64,000 nucleotides of DNA from Casuarina equisetifolia (taxonomy: Eukaryota > Streptophyta > Magnoliopsida > Fagales > Casuarinaceae): positions 17,100,501 to 17,164,500 of the forward strand of contig CM052360.1 of the NCBI GenBank assembly GCA_028551475.1. The letters are read 5' to 3'. Position numbers and translations under genes: made by a program. Of this stretch, positions 1 through 13,107 are shown in pieces. The notes under the pieces were generated by a model. It searched no databases, was not told where the DNA came from, and saw only the letters and a program-made list of their open reading frames with translations. The stretch's first letter is position 1; each line of letters starts with the position of its first letter.

Positions 1-1696
1 TATTTTTACTACTCACTAATTCCTTTGGTATCTAGGCAACCATAATTTTTTGGGTATAACAATTGATACTATTTGTCATGAACCTTAACCATTTAGTTAA
101 AAAAAAAACCCTCTAATTGAAGGCTAATAAACATATATTTTATTTAAATATCATTATCCCATAAATTAAGCATGTCATAGGCCTAAACTTTCATAGATTG
201 TAGTGGTGCATCATGTTGTGTTGTGGATGGCTAATAGCCCACTCTATAGTGATTTTACTTTGGCCCCCATTTTCAGCTTTTGGGTACTCCTTAGCCTTAC
301 CTGGAATGTGTTATGCATCAAATAATATTTTTTATAGGTCATCCTGTTTATGGTTTAAACTTATAACGTATGATTGACTATGATATTATATGTTACACCT
401 TAAGATTATAGATGTGCTTGCACTAATTGGCAAAAATACCCTGATGTTTGTATCACAAGATGCTAAGGATGAACTTGTGGACTCATTATCATTAGAAAAT
501 AAGTTGTACATTTACTAATTGCTAGAGCTTTTAGCTTGGTGATAGTGTTTTGTACTAATACTTGATTTTAGAACCAATTCCACCCTAGAATGCCTTATAA
601 TATAAAAATCAAACCGAAAAGTTCTCCATTCAATAAAGACTATCACTTTAGTTTTAATTTCAAAATCTAAACCCAGACCTAAAACCTAAACTTAAGAAAA
701 GAGACATGAGTCATATTTGTATATTCTTAGTCCTAGAATTTATTTAAATGACAAAAAAAATCCAAATTAATTCTACCTCCCAATCTGATTGAGCTAAAGC
801 CAACTCATAATTCAACCTTTTAATAAGAGCACGACTGTATGTCTTATATAATACTTATATGCTGCTTTAGCACGATTTTGTCTAATAAAATATCAAGTTA
901 ATTGTTTTTATTTTTTAATCTCAACTGCTAAATACTTTTATTTGCAATAACTAATAGAGCCCAGTGCGGAGCCTGTGCCCAAAATGAAAAGGCCCAAAAA
1001 CTGTTGGAAAAATGTAGTTCCGAATCAACCCAACCGGCCATTGGCTTTATTAACAACGAACATGCAAGCATGAGTTTGTCGCAGTTAAATGTATTTTGTA
1101 CAGATATGGAAAAGCAACGGGATAACGTTCACTGTTGCTTCCATTACAATAGATTACATATCAACTGGTTACATGTACAATTTCCAAAAACCAAGCCCAG
1201 CAAAGTAACGAAGATCTTAGAGCTAAACATTGCCCCTTTGAACAGACTTAACTGCAGAAAGAGAGGGAGAAGAAGTGTTAGACATTGAAGATAAGCTGAG
1301 GATATTCACAATTTACCTGTGACATTTGTCTATGATGTTCAAATGATTCTTTTTTTATATCTTCTTTTTACCATTTCAATGATGATTTAAGTTATATAAT
1401 TTAGGAAAATCATTAAGATTACCACAACTAGCTGGTGTTCAAATAGCTTTACTTTGTTAAATATGTTGTTTTTCTAAATATTAGGATGCCATAATTTCAA
1501 GCTTTTATTGACTTCCCTGCCCTGAATTACATGCGTTTTAGTAGAATTTCCATTAGTAAAGCTTGAGATATAAGCCATCGTAACGTACCTGCTAAGCTTC
1601 AAAACCCTTGCAACGGGCTGTCTTTAAAAAAATTATCACAATATATTTTTACCTGCTTTACAAACAGTCTTATTGTAAAGTTTATATACACCTTTT
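1..1696. other. Intergenic, AT-rich, no gene recognised
   Basis: There is no coding exon here that I can support. The longest open frame (1004-1288, +) has an atypical composition, no recognisable domain and no plausible splice partner. The stretch lies downstream of the minus-strand RING gene and should contain its 3' UTR just below 1697. Confidence 0.6.
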
Positions 1697-2678
1697 TTAG
1701 CACCACCAGTGAGATAAATTCAAAGCTAGAGAAAGGAGTAAAGTGCGCCACCAGGAGTAAACTGCAAGGAAATCATAGCCCGGTTATGCCTTGCACTAGC
1801 GTTAGTATTAGCAGTATTATGTATATAATCTTACCTATATTAGAGAAATCATCTTCGGTATCCAGGCGGCGGTGTATCCAATCTGAGAGGAAACGGAACG
1901 GCCACAAAGATAGCAGTTGACTCCACCACCACTGCAGTCCGTTTCCGACGTCTCCAACGCTAAAATCTTCGTCTATTGAGTCTTCCAGATCATGGTTGCA
2001 GCAAGTTTCTGGCAGCTCGAAGCGGCAAACGGGACAAGAGTTGTGGATGCGCAGCCAGGGGACGATGCAATCTGAATGATAGAAGTGCGTGCATGGCATT
2101 TCTGTCACTTCCTCACCAAGCTCAAAGTCTCCCTTGCATACGGGGCAAGTTGGGTCGTTATCTAAATGCGTTTGCGTGAGTTTCACCCTTGGCAAGGCTT
2201 CAATGACCGAAGCCGGCGGCGGCGGCGGCCCTCGCCGGTCATTTTGTGCAGCAACACCTTCCAGGAAATCATTCAGCATGTTGTCCACCTGAGCATCGCT
2301 TGTGTTGCTGTCCTGGAGAGCCCTATTTTGGGGTGGAGAAACGCGTCTAGGTTGACGAGGTGGTCCTACTTGGAGGGTAATCTGAGACTGTTGAAGAGCA
2401 TCCGGTTGCCTGATGGATAGGTCGAGCAGGCGAGCCAAGGAGGCCAATAACTCCTCCGCTGAGGAGGGTTCCGGGCCGGCGAGGTTATTGGCAAGCCTAG
2501 GCCTTGACATGTCAAGCTCAACGCGTAACTCATGGAAGCAATAGGGGCACAGGATGTGGTTTGAATTTGTGGAGAGAATTCTTATGGTACGTCGGCAATT
2601 TTGACACCAGAAGTAATGGAAAGTTCTCATTCTTCGGATTCCATTAACGGTGACACGAGGCCGGCCGAGCAAAGACAT
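1697..2678 (-). CDS. Zinc-ribbon / RING-H2 finger E3 ubiquitin ligase, two exons
   Basis: Predicted RING-type E3 ubiquitin transferase of 302 aa. Exon 1 is 2678-1835 and exon 2 is 1761-1697, with a 73-bp intron between them (donor AG|GTAAG, acceptor TTGCAG). An N-terminal zinc ribbon has Cys25/28 and Cys44/47 (CQNC, CPYC). A Pro-rich linker includes five prolines near 151-155. The C3H2C3 RING-H2 finger runs from Cys178 to Cys218: CPVC, then C196-T-H198, H201, C204, and HNSCPVC. A Trp-rich tail follows (QWWWSQLLSLWPF). Exon 2 adds a 21-residue tail starting VYSWWRTLLL; tails of the SWWR type are common in this plant family. Without splicing, exon 1 would read on into the intron and stop near 1773, which I think is the wrong end. 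RING-H2 proteins bind an E2 through the finger. The substrate cannot be inferred. The start is the first ATG of the frame and is followed directly by the zinc ribbon. Confidence 0.85.
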
Positions 2679-5600
2679 TGATTACGATCCGAAGGGAGAA
2701 AGGTTTCGATATTAAGGAATGGGTTGAGTGTGTTTTAGACATTAGAACTTATAGGCAAGTTTTATGAAGAGAGAAAGAGGAAGGGAAAAGGATGGCTTCT
2801 GCATGATACAGAAAAGATTCTTGTTTTCTCAATCTACGTCGATGTTTCTGTCTCCTGTTAACAAAGCAAAGGATGATTAAGAAGTGATTCCAAGTGATTC
2901 TTGTTGATAATAATAAATAGTACCAACTAACCCACAAAGGAAGCTAGTCTGCTCCCATGAGTTGAAAAGCTGTATGATTTTATTCTAGGGTTTGAACTTT
3001 GGTGTTATTCCAGTCAAATATTCATCATGAATTTTCTAGACCACGCTGCAATAATGTTGGTAAACCCATCCACCTAATTATAACAAATAACATTTGTAAT
3101 CTGATTACTCAGTAATTTGAAGTCCAAGATTCCCCTTTATTCTTTTCTAAAATAAATATAAAAGTTTGGGCCCCTAGCCACCAACCTAACTTGAAATATT
3201 CAAGTACATATTCTTGCTTTGATTGTACTATTTGCATTTAGGTGTTTTTTTTTTATAATTGGAGATGGGAGCATTTAGGAGATTTATTAGGAGAGAGGAG
3301 AGCTTAATCCTGACCTCTCATGTCATAGAACCAAGATGCCATTGAACCACCAAAACTTGGGTTATTTTGTTGATTAAGCAGTCTTGACATTGTTAAGGAC
3401 ATGTTAGGCATTCAATATAATCCCTCACATAACATTCAATAACTTGAATTACTTGTTTGATGATTTAGGGATTTTCATACTAAAGAAACTAATTTACCAT
3501 CACAATTCACCTTAGGAATTCCAATTACGAAAGTTTATATAAATTAGAAACGACCAAAATCTAGAAGTACCAAATTCTAAAAAAGAAGAAAAAAGGAAAA
3601 AGGAATTAATGAAGGAATTGAACACAATATGTCCTCAAGGTAAAGTTTTCTAGAACTCTTTTCGCTCTAGTTATTGTCTTTTAGAAGAAAGGATTAGTTT
3701 TAAATTTGATCGAGTATGAAAAAGACTCAGACAAATAGTTTGATAGGATCCATTTTTGGGCCACTAGATTTTATCAAAGAAAAGTGAGAATTTCTTGCGA
3801 TTCGTATGGAATAAGATGAAGTTTTCCTAAGGTTTTATTTACAAGGTTAAGCTAGAGTGTTCCCTCTTCTTCAATTTCATCAAAGAAACAATGCTCTCCT
3901 TCTCCTTACTTACAATGCTCTTCTTCTCCTTACTTGGCTTCTGAGGAAAGCAAAGACCACAGTTTTCCCTAGTCTGAGCAACAAGGCATAAAGTAGGTGG
4001 TGCCTGTTTGCGTGCTTTGACTTCAGGAATTGCTTGAAGGAGCATATACTTCTAGAATTTTTTTTTTTTTTTGGGGACCTCATAGGGAAGGAAAGAGAAA
4101 AATCTGTGAGAGAAAAATAAGAGAGGAATTGGAAGGGACAAGAAAATGGTTTAGAAGAGATAGAACTATGAGAGAAAAAGCTTGTCAAAAAGCAAGGAGA
4201 TAGAACTATAAACTTTGGTATTATATTAAAAATTTATTTCTATCCTTAAACTAATTTCTGAAAAAGGAGATAATTCATCTATATGAAAAGGATTCTACAT
4301 ATTGTAAGCAATATGAAATGATTCAACAAAATAAAGTATATAAATAACAATGACTGCAAAGATGACCACAAAAGTTCATAAAAATATTGGGATGCATGTA
4401 ACTACCAATCTAATAGCTGCTCCTTTGTATCCAAGAAGTAGCGTTTGTTTGGGGTTTTGGCTTCGAATGATTTATCCACAAGCTACTAAAAATATTCTTA
4501 TGGTACTTTTGGTCCTGTATGAGTTGTACACCAAGAATCTTCCAATGGATTTTTACTGCGGCTTATAAGAACTATTTTTGAAGCTGAAGTTAGATAATGT
4601 TGATGTCAGCAGGCATTAAACCATACTCTTAATAGGCAAAATGATTTAATTTTGTTGTTGCTACTGCAAAGATGTAGTTCAGGGTTTAATTGGTTATAGT
4701 CCTTTGCCTTCATATTAAAGAAGACATTGAATGTTGTCATTTGATGTTGTTCTTAGCTGAAATCATGAGGAAGGCTTTTATGGTAAATTTCACAAAGTAT
4801 TTTAGATATAAATTTTCTCAATAATATTTTTGACTTACTTAAGTATGCTTTTAAATGACTTTTCGGTTTGAATTATGAGGCAAAAATTGGTAAAGGTTAT
4901 GGCTTATTAAAAAAAAAAAAAGGGTTCTTAACTTTTATAAAGAAAACAAAAACCCACAATAATCAATGTGAGGAAGAAATCAAGGCAATGGGGTAGTGAC
5001 AAGTGGTAAGTGTGAAAATTTCATCTCATTATTTAATTCAACTCATTTGGTTTTTCTACCATGAGCTTGATTTTGATTAATTGTATATAAGCTAAATTCA
5101 AGTATGAGTTTAATGAAATATTCCAATTATCTAATGCAAGAGCAGATGACTTTTCCACTACGCATCCTCCTCTATCCTTCATAATTGGAATGTACGATGT
5201 TGGGTAACCCACCTTTTAGCTCTTGCCATGGAAAATGAATTAAATAAAGAAATGATTTTTAAACAACAAGATAATTTCAGAATCAATCCCTTGTTGGGAT
5301 GGAAGGTAATGATGTAATATTGGTTTTTTTTTTTTTAAATTCTTTTCCCTCCAATTCTCTCAAACTATTTTTTTTCCATATACACACACCAAACTCATGC
5401 GTTTAAGTGTCAAAATTAAAAAAATTTTTTTATTAACTTATGATTAAGCTAAAGGTAGTTGACCCAATTCATTGACAAATGATTTATATAAAATTTTTAT
5501 ATATTTTCTCATGTGATTTGTGGAATGTAAAAAGCATCTGGAGCTTAAAAAGGAAAAATCTCACGACTTTCCCATTTTCGAAAAAATAGAAGATTAATGT

Positions 5601-6031
5601 TATGAAAAAAAAGAATAACATAGAAAGGAAGAAGTCAAGAATATAGGAAGTAAAATAAGCCTTAAAAGGTAAGAAAACGGGTGGGGGGGACATAATTGTA
5701 ATTTTAAGGGCAGTCTTTAGGAGAAACGAACGGCGGTTAGTGAACAAGAACATCCGGTACACATAACTGGGCCTAGGGGCCTTACCCCGAGTCTACTAAC
5801 TCAAACCGCCCGAGTGAACTCACCTGGCTAACCCCCAAGCTCGGGATTGGGTTACACTCGTCTGTCGTCCAGCCGGCGCTATCAAAACCCCACCAAACTG
5901 TCTTCTCTTTCTCTCTCTTTTGGACACTCGCCTCTCTGGAGAGAGCAACGACGAGCTGCCTGTACCTCGTATGAGAAAATTTTACCTGTAATTTTCTCGG
6001 GGTCCAAGCAGGAATCATCAATCTCAGAGAA
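2679..6031. other. Intergenic region with divergent promoters
   Basis: No gene is recognised. The region lies between the minus-strand RING gene and the plus-strand RETICULATA-related gene, so it should hold both promoters. It is AT-rich with several A and T homopolymers (for example near 4060, 4910 and 5330). The more GC-rich, CT-rich stretch at about 5760-6030 just before the next ATG looks like a 5' UTR or core promoter. Short open frames here (3839-4188 -, 4350-4568 +, 5484-5762 -, 5782-6021 -, 5847-6074 +) have no recognisable domain and are probably chance. Confidence 0.5.
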
Positions 6032-9000
6032 ATGTCTCACGCGGTGTTCCAGACGGCGCAAATTATGCCGATAAAGACCTTATTGTCGAAGCCTGAGGTC
6101 GGCCCTTGTCTACCCGTGGTGCCTTCGGTCGCCTGTAAGATGGCGCGAAGAGGACTGTTGCTTAGGGCCCACGCTTCGTCTTCCTCGCCGGTGGTGGATG
6201 GGGACTCCGTTGGTATGTTGGAGCGCTGCTTAGTGGCTCCACCGGCGCCCGGGACCTCCGGTTCAACTTCGCCAGTGATGGTTGCTCCGTCTATGAAAGG
6301 TCAATACGGTGCGTTCGGCGCGGTTACTTTGGAGAAGGGCAAGCTCGATTTATCTCAGAAGCAATCCAAGTCTAGCCCCGAGGTTTGCCCCCCCACCCCC
6401 TTTTTTTTTTCCCCATAAATCTTATTTTTAGATTTTATTTTTGGCAGCTGAGAAATGAAAATTGGAGTTCTTTATGTTGTTCGGTTATTGAGAGAAATAA
6501 GAAAGTTGAGGAAAGCGAATGACTTGAGAACCTTTGCTGTTTCACGGTAGGGATATGCAAACTTTTTCCTTCCTGAGTTGAGGCTTTACAGAGTTCGGGA
6601 GTAGATATTATACCAGATAAACTAAAAATTACTATTTCAATTTTATTTTAGGGCTCATGGAAGGTGAAATAACTGAATTTTTAAAATTGAGCGCTTCAGC
6701 AAAGCTATTAACTTTAAATGAGGGATACAAGTTTTACTTTTTTCGGCAATGGAATGGAAGGGAAGGGGAGGATTGCTTTTAGCTCTTTAGGGTCTAATTT
6801 GGAAAGACGGAAAAGGAGGTTGTCAGTAATTATATACTTCCAAGTGAGAACTTGTGAAGAAACTAGAGATCGGACCCCTTTTCTCATCCCCTGCATTATA
6901 ACCTGTTTAATGCACATAGATAGACTGCTTTCTGTGACTTCAGTACTTTTGAATTGTGTGGTCACCAAATTGCTTATGATGTTATCTCACTAGTAATGTA
7001 ATATATAGATGCTTTTTCGTCTGAAATCAATTGCAAAGCAGGTTGCTTGGTAAATTAAAATTAGTCAAACAATGTGGAGGTTATCTACAACTTAGGAACT
7101 GAGATGTCCTCTGGTATGCTTATGGTTGTAACCATCAAAAATTGGTGCCCGTTGTGGGCAACACGAATCATGTAATAGTGGATGGTATTCTTGCTTCATA
7201 CAGAGTCATATTGACCCACTCTGGGACTTCTACTTGAAGGCATTTTGAAGCTATGCTTACTTTTTAAATTGAATGTGTTCCTGTTTGTCTTAGGGTTTTC
7301 TGAGGAGTGATGGTTGCAGCTTGTATTTAACACTTCTCACATCTTTTGAGATGACTATTGCTGTTTGGACGGAAAATGATGCCTTTTAACATTGGGTGGA
7401 AAGAGAACAAAAGAATCACACTAATACTTTGGTAGGATTGGATAGGCTCTTGACAATTTAGGACTCAGGAGGTCTTTTTGAAAATAGTCTAACATGTCAA
7501 ACTGAAGAATTTGAAGTTTGCAATATTCTGGTGGAAGACTGTGATTGAATATTGGCAGTGGCATCTACCATGAAGTTGTTCTTCCAATGAAGGAGTCTAT
7601 ATCGGTATCTACCATCTTTTCAGTCTTTGCTGCGTATGCTGATTTTGTGTTTAATACTTCCATCAGATTTAGTTACCATCTTTTGGAAGGACTTCTCTCT
7701 TTCCTCTTATTACAACTCTAATCTGTGATGCATTGTTTATCATCCAATCTTTGGCTTTCCGTTATGATTGAAAACTTTTTTGAAATTTCAACTTCATTGC
7801 CATTTATCTGGGCACATCCCACTCTTAAATACTTAATAGTTTTTCAAGGAAGAATAAAATGAGTTAATTTTGGACTTCTTCATTTCTAAGATATAAGATA
7901 CAAAAATAAGGTTTCCTTAGCTAGGTTTTGCGTGCACCATTGGATGTTTATAGTTAATTGAGATTTCAGATTTCAGATAGTTTCGTAAGAGTTACTCTAT
8001 TATTGGGGACGAGTTTACTAGTGCAGGACTGCATTATAGGGGTTCATCATTACTTTCTCAGAATAAATGTTTGTTCAGAGATGGATTTGAAGTTCTTTGG
8101 TGTCTGAAACTAGTGAAGTTGGTGGATGTGATTCCTTCATAGTATGGGATTTTTAGAGAACCATCCTATTTATAGATGAGACATATCTGGAAATTCAGAC
8201 ACTGATCTATATATGAGTTCTCAGATTAAAGTTCTTTCATTTTAGCCAGTTAACCGAACTTTTCTGCTTCTACTTGCATTAATCATATTGTGATGAAAAT
8301 CATTCATTTTTTTTTTTTTTGACGTGGTGGCTGATACCTTTAAATTTACAGACTGCGATTGGGGGAGGTGGTGGAGATATTGGAAAGAAAATAAATCATG
8401 GTGGTGGTGATGGTGGTGATGATGGTGGTGACGATGATGATTACTTTGATGACTTTGATGATGGAGATGAAGGTGATGAGGGAGGCCTATTTAGGAGAAG
8501 GAAATTTCTTGAGGAGGTTAATTTCTCATACTTACTCAAATACACTAAGTCATGCTTCTTAAGTATATTAAATTTTTAGTCTGTGAATGCTGTTAATATT
8601 AGCATTTTCTGATGCAGTTGTAATTTTATGACTTTTACCAGCTTTTTGATCGAAAATTTGTGGATGCGGTGTTAAACGAGTGGCAGCGTACTATGATGGA
8701 TTTGCCTGCTGGATTCCGTCAGGCGTATGAAATGGTACAATATTTTTTTCAAAGCATGTGCTTTTCTCAAGAATTCTATCTCTGTATACCAACTAAAGCA
8801 TTTGCCTTCAGGGTTTGGTTAGCTCTTCTCAAATGGTAAAATTCCTAGCAATCAATGCTAGGCCAACTACTACTAGGTTTATCTCCCGAGCAATTCCTGA
8901 AGGAATATCAAGGGCATTTATTGGCAGGTGACTTTGTTCAGCCATCCTTTGATTCTGTTAACCTGACAAAGTTTCCACTTGATCCTGCACTACATTAACA

Positions 9001-12000
9001 AATTAATCTTGTTCAATCAATCTTTTGACTGTTTTAACTGTTCATATCTGCAACATTTGCACAAATATTTTGCCATTTTTGTTTTTTTTTTTCCTCTCTT
9101 GAATCAGTTTCCCTTGAGAACGACTCCTGATTTTGTCTCTAGTGTTGTTGTCTGTGCTTGTCTAGATGCCTCTAGAACAGTGATTGGCAATAAACCCTCT
9201 CGCTGTATAAATTGAAAAAAGCTTGACGCATGTAAATTTTCCCTAGAGAAATAAAAGGAAATTACTTTGTGGCAAGTTAATTTTCCGGGAGTCAGAAGAT
9301 TGTAACTAGTCCAATACTCAAATTACTATTCCTATTCCATGCTGTGGACTTTTCTTATTTTTGTGTGCCTGCAGAACACCATTACCCCAGGCCCTCCCTC
9401 TCTCCCTTCCTCAAAACCCACACAAAAACAAAGGAAAAAGAAAAAAAGGCCCAAAAAAAAAGAAGAAGAAACGAGGAGGAAACTAAGAAAGAAAAGAGAA
9501 TGCATTATCCTGTTCTTAACCACTGTTTGGTACGTCTTTGTAAGATGAAAACTTATCTTTGTTCAGTTTTCTGTAACAGAGTAGTGGCCTTGTTAATGAA
9601 TCCCCTAAGATGCAGTAAAGGTTTTATCTTCTTTTTTATTGATCTCCAGCCCATGTGAAGGCCCTGGGTTTTAGCATATTGAATTAAATAGAACTATGAA
9701 ATCATTGGACAGTGGTCAGGTATTAAGTTGATGAACTTACAATCAAGCCATTTGATATGAGTAGAACAATTTCTAATTACACTATGTGCAACAGGACAGC
9801 TGTAATTTGATGAGTTTGTGGGCTATTTTAATGGATTGTGGAATTGTTGGAGGTGTTCCGAGAAGTAATAGGGTTTAGTAGATGGATTATCATGTTGCTA
9901 GGAGTTTGTAGAGCAGAAAATAGAGGGTATGAAGTGAGTTTTGGATCCAAGATTCGCGGTTTTAATGATATAAGAGAGAGTTGAATTGTATTTGAGGTCA
10001 AGCAAGAGCTTCAGTTTAGTATTTTGTGTTGCTGGGTTAATTTGATGTGAAAAAATGTCAGGCCTGTTAATGAGTGCTTTGATTGTTTTTCTGATCTGTC
10101 TGTAGGTTTAGAACTGATGATTGTGCCGAAAGCCAAAGACAAAAAGACAAAAAGACAAAACAAGGAAGAGAAAACTTAATCAGAGCATTGACAAGCAAAT
10201 ATAATATCACATGTTCAACAACGCAAAGCCATAAATGTCATTTTACTAATCACTAATTTGAAAAAAGAGAGTCTTACACCTTGGAAATGAGATCTTAATT
10301 TAAACTATACATTATGCTTCTGTTAAATAAATCCTAAACGTAGTTGTATAACGCTTATAATTGGGATAAGACTTCAATCAGTAAGTAACAGAAGACTTAA
10401 CAAATTCTAGTGGGCGCTTGTCTAAGATGGTTCTTTGTTTACTAGGCATGGGCCTTTAACTTAGCAAGGCTTTATGCCTTTGTCTAAGGCTTTCGAACAG
10501 GTAAGTTCTTTAGAAACCATGCTTCTGCTTCACTATGATCTTACACTTTGGTTTCACAATGCTCGATAGATTTCAAGAAAGATAAAAAAAAAATCAGAGA
10601 TTCCCTTCCATTTCAATGAAATCTGTTTCTTAGGCAGGCCTAGAAAATTGAGATCTAAAGAAAAAAAATTTGGAAAGAGATGAATTCAAATTTGGGGTAT
10701 GGCTATTAAAATATATTAGCATATTCTTTTTGAAATTTTCATCTTTTTGGAACAGCCTAAAACAGAGAGCACATAAATCTTGTGGGATAGAGGGAGTATG
10801 AGATATTCACTTAATATTTGCCATTATGGCTGCTTCTACATTCTGCATTTGTTTAAGAATAAGATTCACTATTATGATTAATCATTTGTAGTGGGACTGT
10901 CTTAATAGCTTCCTGGAGATGAATATGTAGTGCAGCTAGAGGTACATAGCCGAAGGTAATCTAATCTTATCAGAAATAGATCTTCTCGTTCTGGTAAAAC
11001 TTTACCGAAACTTTAAGTTTAGATGGTGTGTTGTGAGGTACATAGCCGGAGGAAATGTAGTCTTATCAGAAATGGATCTTTTCATTCTGGGTTAACTTCT
11101 TTGCATAAACTTAAGTTCAATAATATGACAGGATAGTATCTTATGTCACCCTCTTTCAAGTGTTTTGAAGTACTGAGTAGTGGAGTATTTTCAATGTGCA
11201 TAGGATGTGTTTGAGCTGTAAGTGGTTTGTGTGTATTATCAAATTTGTTATGTAATAAATGAATTTGTTCTGTTCACAGGATGATTGCGGATCCTGCCTT
11301 CTTATATAAGCTTCTTTTGGAGGAGGCTGTTACAATTGGTTGCTCAGTGTGGTGGGAGTTGAAGAATCGTAAGGATAGGTATGTTTTATTCACAGAAAGG
11401 GAGGAAACTTTATAACATGCCCATTTACCATACTTGAGTGATTAATTTCTTGTTTACCCTGGTTGTAGGATAAAGCGAGAATGGGATCTGGCACTTATTA
11501 ATGTGCTCACAGTAGCAGCCTGCAATGCTGTTGTTGTTTGGTCGCTTGCTCCTTGTCGTTCGTATGGTAACACATTCCAATTTGATTTGCAAAATACATT
11601 GCAGAAGCTCCCAAACAATATCTTTGAAAAGAGTTACCCACTTCGGGAATTTGATTTGCAAAAGAGAGTTCACTCATTCTTCTACAAGGCCGCAGAGTTG
11701 TGTATGGTTGGGTTAGGTGCTGGTGCTGTACAAGGTGCATTGTCAAACGTTTTGGCCAGGAAAAAGGAGGAAAGGTAAGCATGTCTTAGAAACATGTATT
11801 ATGTTATCTTTTTCCTTTCCAAGTCAATAGAGGTAAAGAAATCTGCTTGTGATTGGACGTATTGCTTCAAGTAATTCACTTTGGGTGACCAATAATTGTT
11901 TGGCAGGTTATCTGTGACCATTCCGTCTGTGAGTTCGAATGCACTTGGTTATGGTGCGTTTCTCGGTCTTTATGCAAACCTGAGATATCAGCTGTTATGT

Positions 12001-13107
12001 GGATTTGATAGAGCGATGATAAGCCATTTTGATGTCATCGGAGTGGCACTATTTTTCAGCACAGCTTTTAGGTCTGTTACTTTCGCTGCTAAACAGTAAT
12101 TCATATATGGCCTTGCATTTTGCTTGTGCAGTGGTTAAGTTGTTCATATTGTCTTGGCTTAAGGAATGTTTTTTTTTTCCTTTTCTTTTTCGTCCAAATG
12201 AATTACATAAATATGATGGTTGCGAGCACTTTGGCTGCTTTGTCAAATCAGTGGCATATCTTCACCTAGCTATGTGCTATTTTCAACTGTAGCTGTCTCT
12301 GTTTTATTACTTCAGGTTTGATTACCAGTTTAATCATGTTTGGGAAAGTATTTTGTATTCTTTCATTTTCTTATTTTTTTTTCTTTTACAGAATGGAGAA
12401 AATATTCTTTGGATGTATTTTTGTTGATATGTGAACATATTTAGTCAAATTTTCAATCTTGTTGACTAACATGCCTAATATGTTCTGCAAATTTCATCCA
12501 GTTGTATTAGCATTCTCTGAAGGTTACAGGCTTTTATATTTGAGTGTCCCATATGTCAGTCATAGATAACGAATTTGGTAGACCTTTACTATGTTCCTGG
12601 TTTAAGAGGTAGGCTGGTTCAATTATCTTGAAATCTTTGGAAAATCCTCTTAATACTCAGCATCTGGAGCAAATTGAAATCGATGACTACAGATGATGAA
12701 AGTATTTTTGGTTGGTTTGCATAGACGGCCAAAATTTATATGCACAAACAAAATCTTGATTGCCTTCCAGCATTTATATCAGAGCTTGTGCTGTTGTTTA
12801 AACCTTGTTGGTGGTTTTGTGCAGGATTTTGAATGTTCAATTAGGTGAGAGATCAAGGCTGGCATGGCTGGGGGTAGAGGCCGATCCACTGGTTGATTCA
12901 GAGAGTCTCTTGAAGGTTTACAACAGACCAGCAGAGGATGTTGATAGGCTGTCATCCAAATGGTTTATATCAAAGAATGCCATTGTTTCAGGGCTTGGTC
13001 TCCTCGGCATCAAACAAGGGAGTGCTGACAGTGCAGCTGATGGGCAACCATCCGCTCCTAAGCCCCGGAGAAAGAGGATCGTCCGGAAGAAAGTGGCTAC
13101 AAGTTAA
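6032..13107 (+). CDS. RETICULATA-RELATED (DUF3411) chloroplast membrane protein, eight exons
   Basis: Exons: 6032-6382, 8352-8516, 8642-8734, 8812-8927, 11280-11378, 11469-11774, 11907-12071, 12825-13107. They join in frame with GT-AG junctions to 525 aa. Residues 1-117 look like a plastid transit peptide with a Ser/Pro/Ala-rich linker. Exon 2 encodes a Gly-rich then very acidic stretch (residues about 120-165, with runs of G and D). The rest is the DUF3411 domain, starting near FLEELFDRKFVDAVLNEWQ and including GFRQAYEMG, GCSVWWELKNR and GLGAGAVQGALSN, with hydrophobic segments that could cross an envelope membrane. The tail is basic (KPRRKRIVRKK). RETICULATA and its relatives affect leaf mesophyll development and plastid metabolism; their biochemical activity is not established. 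The Gly/acidic region suggests the RER2/RER3 type, but I would not assign an orthologue. Introns 1 and 4 exceed 1.9 kb. An AATAAA at 13235-13240 could serve polyadenylation. Confidence 0.9.
10939..11090. repeat. Two-copy direct repeat inside intron 4
   Basis: A 56-bp unit at 10939-10994 recurs at 11035-11090, a spacing of 96 bp. Both copies start GAGGTACATAGCCG and end TTCTGG, with a handful of substitutions between them. It lies in the long intron before exon 5 of the RETICULATA-related gene. Confidence 0.75.

Noticed and set aside
1004-1288. 94-codon plus-strand ORF
   Set aside because: No motif or homologue I recognise, no promoter or exon context; probably chance.
1976-2420. Plus-strand ORFs over the RING gene
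   Set aside because: Antisense shadows; cysteine and proline codons of the RING frame explain the openness.
9339-9658. Lys-rich ORFs and the opposite T-rich ORF
   Set aside because: They lie within intron 4 of the RETICULATA-related gene and come from a low-complexity A-rich tract.
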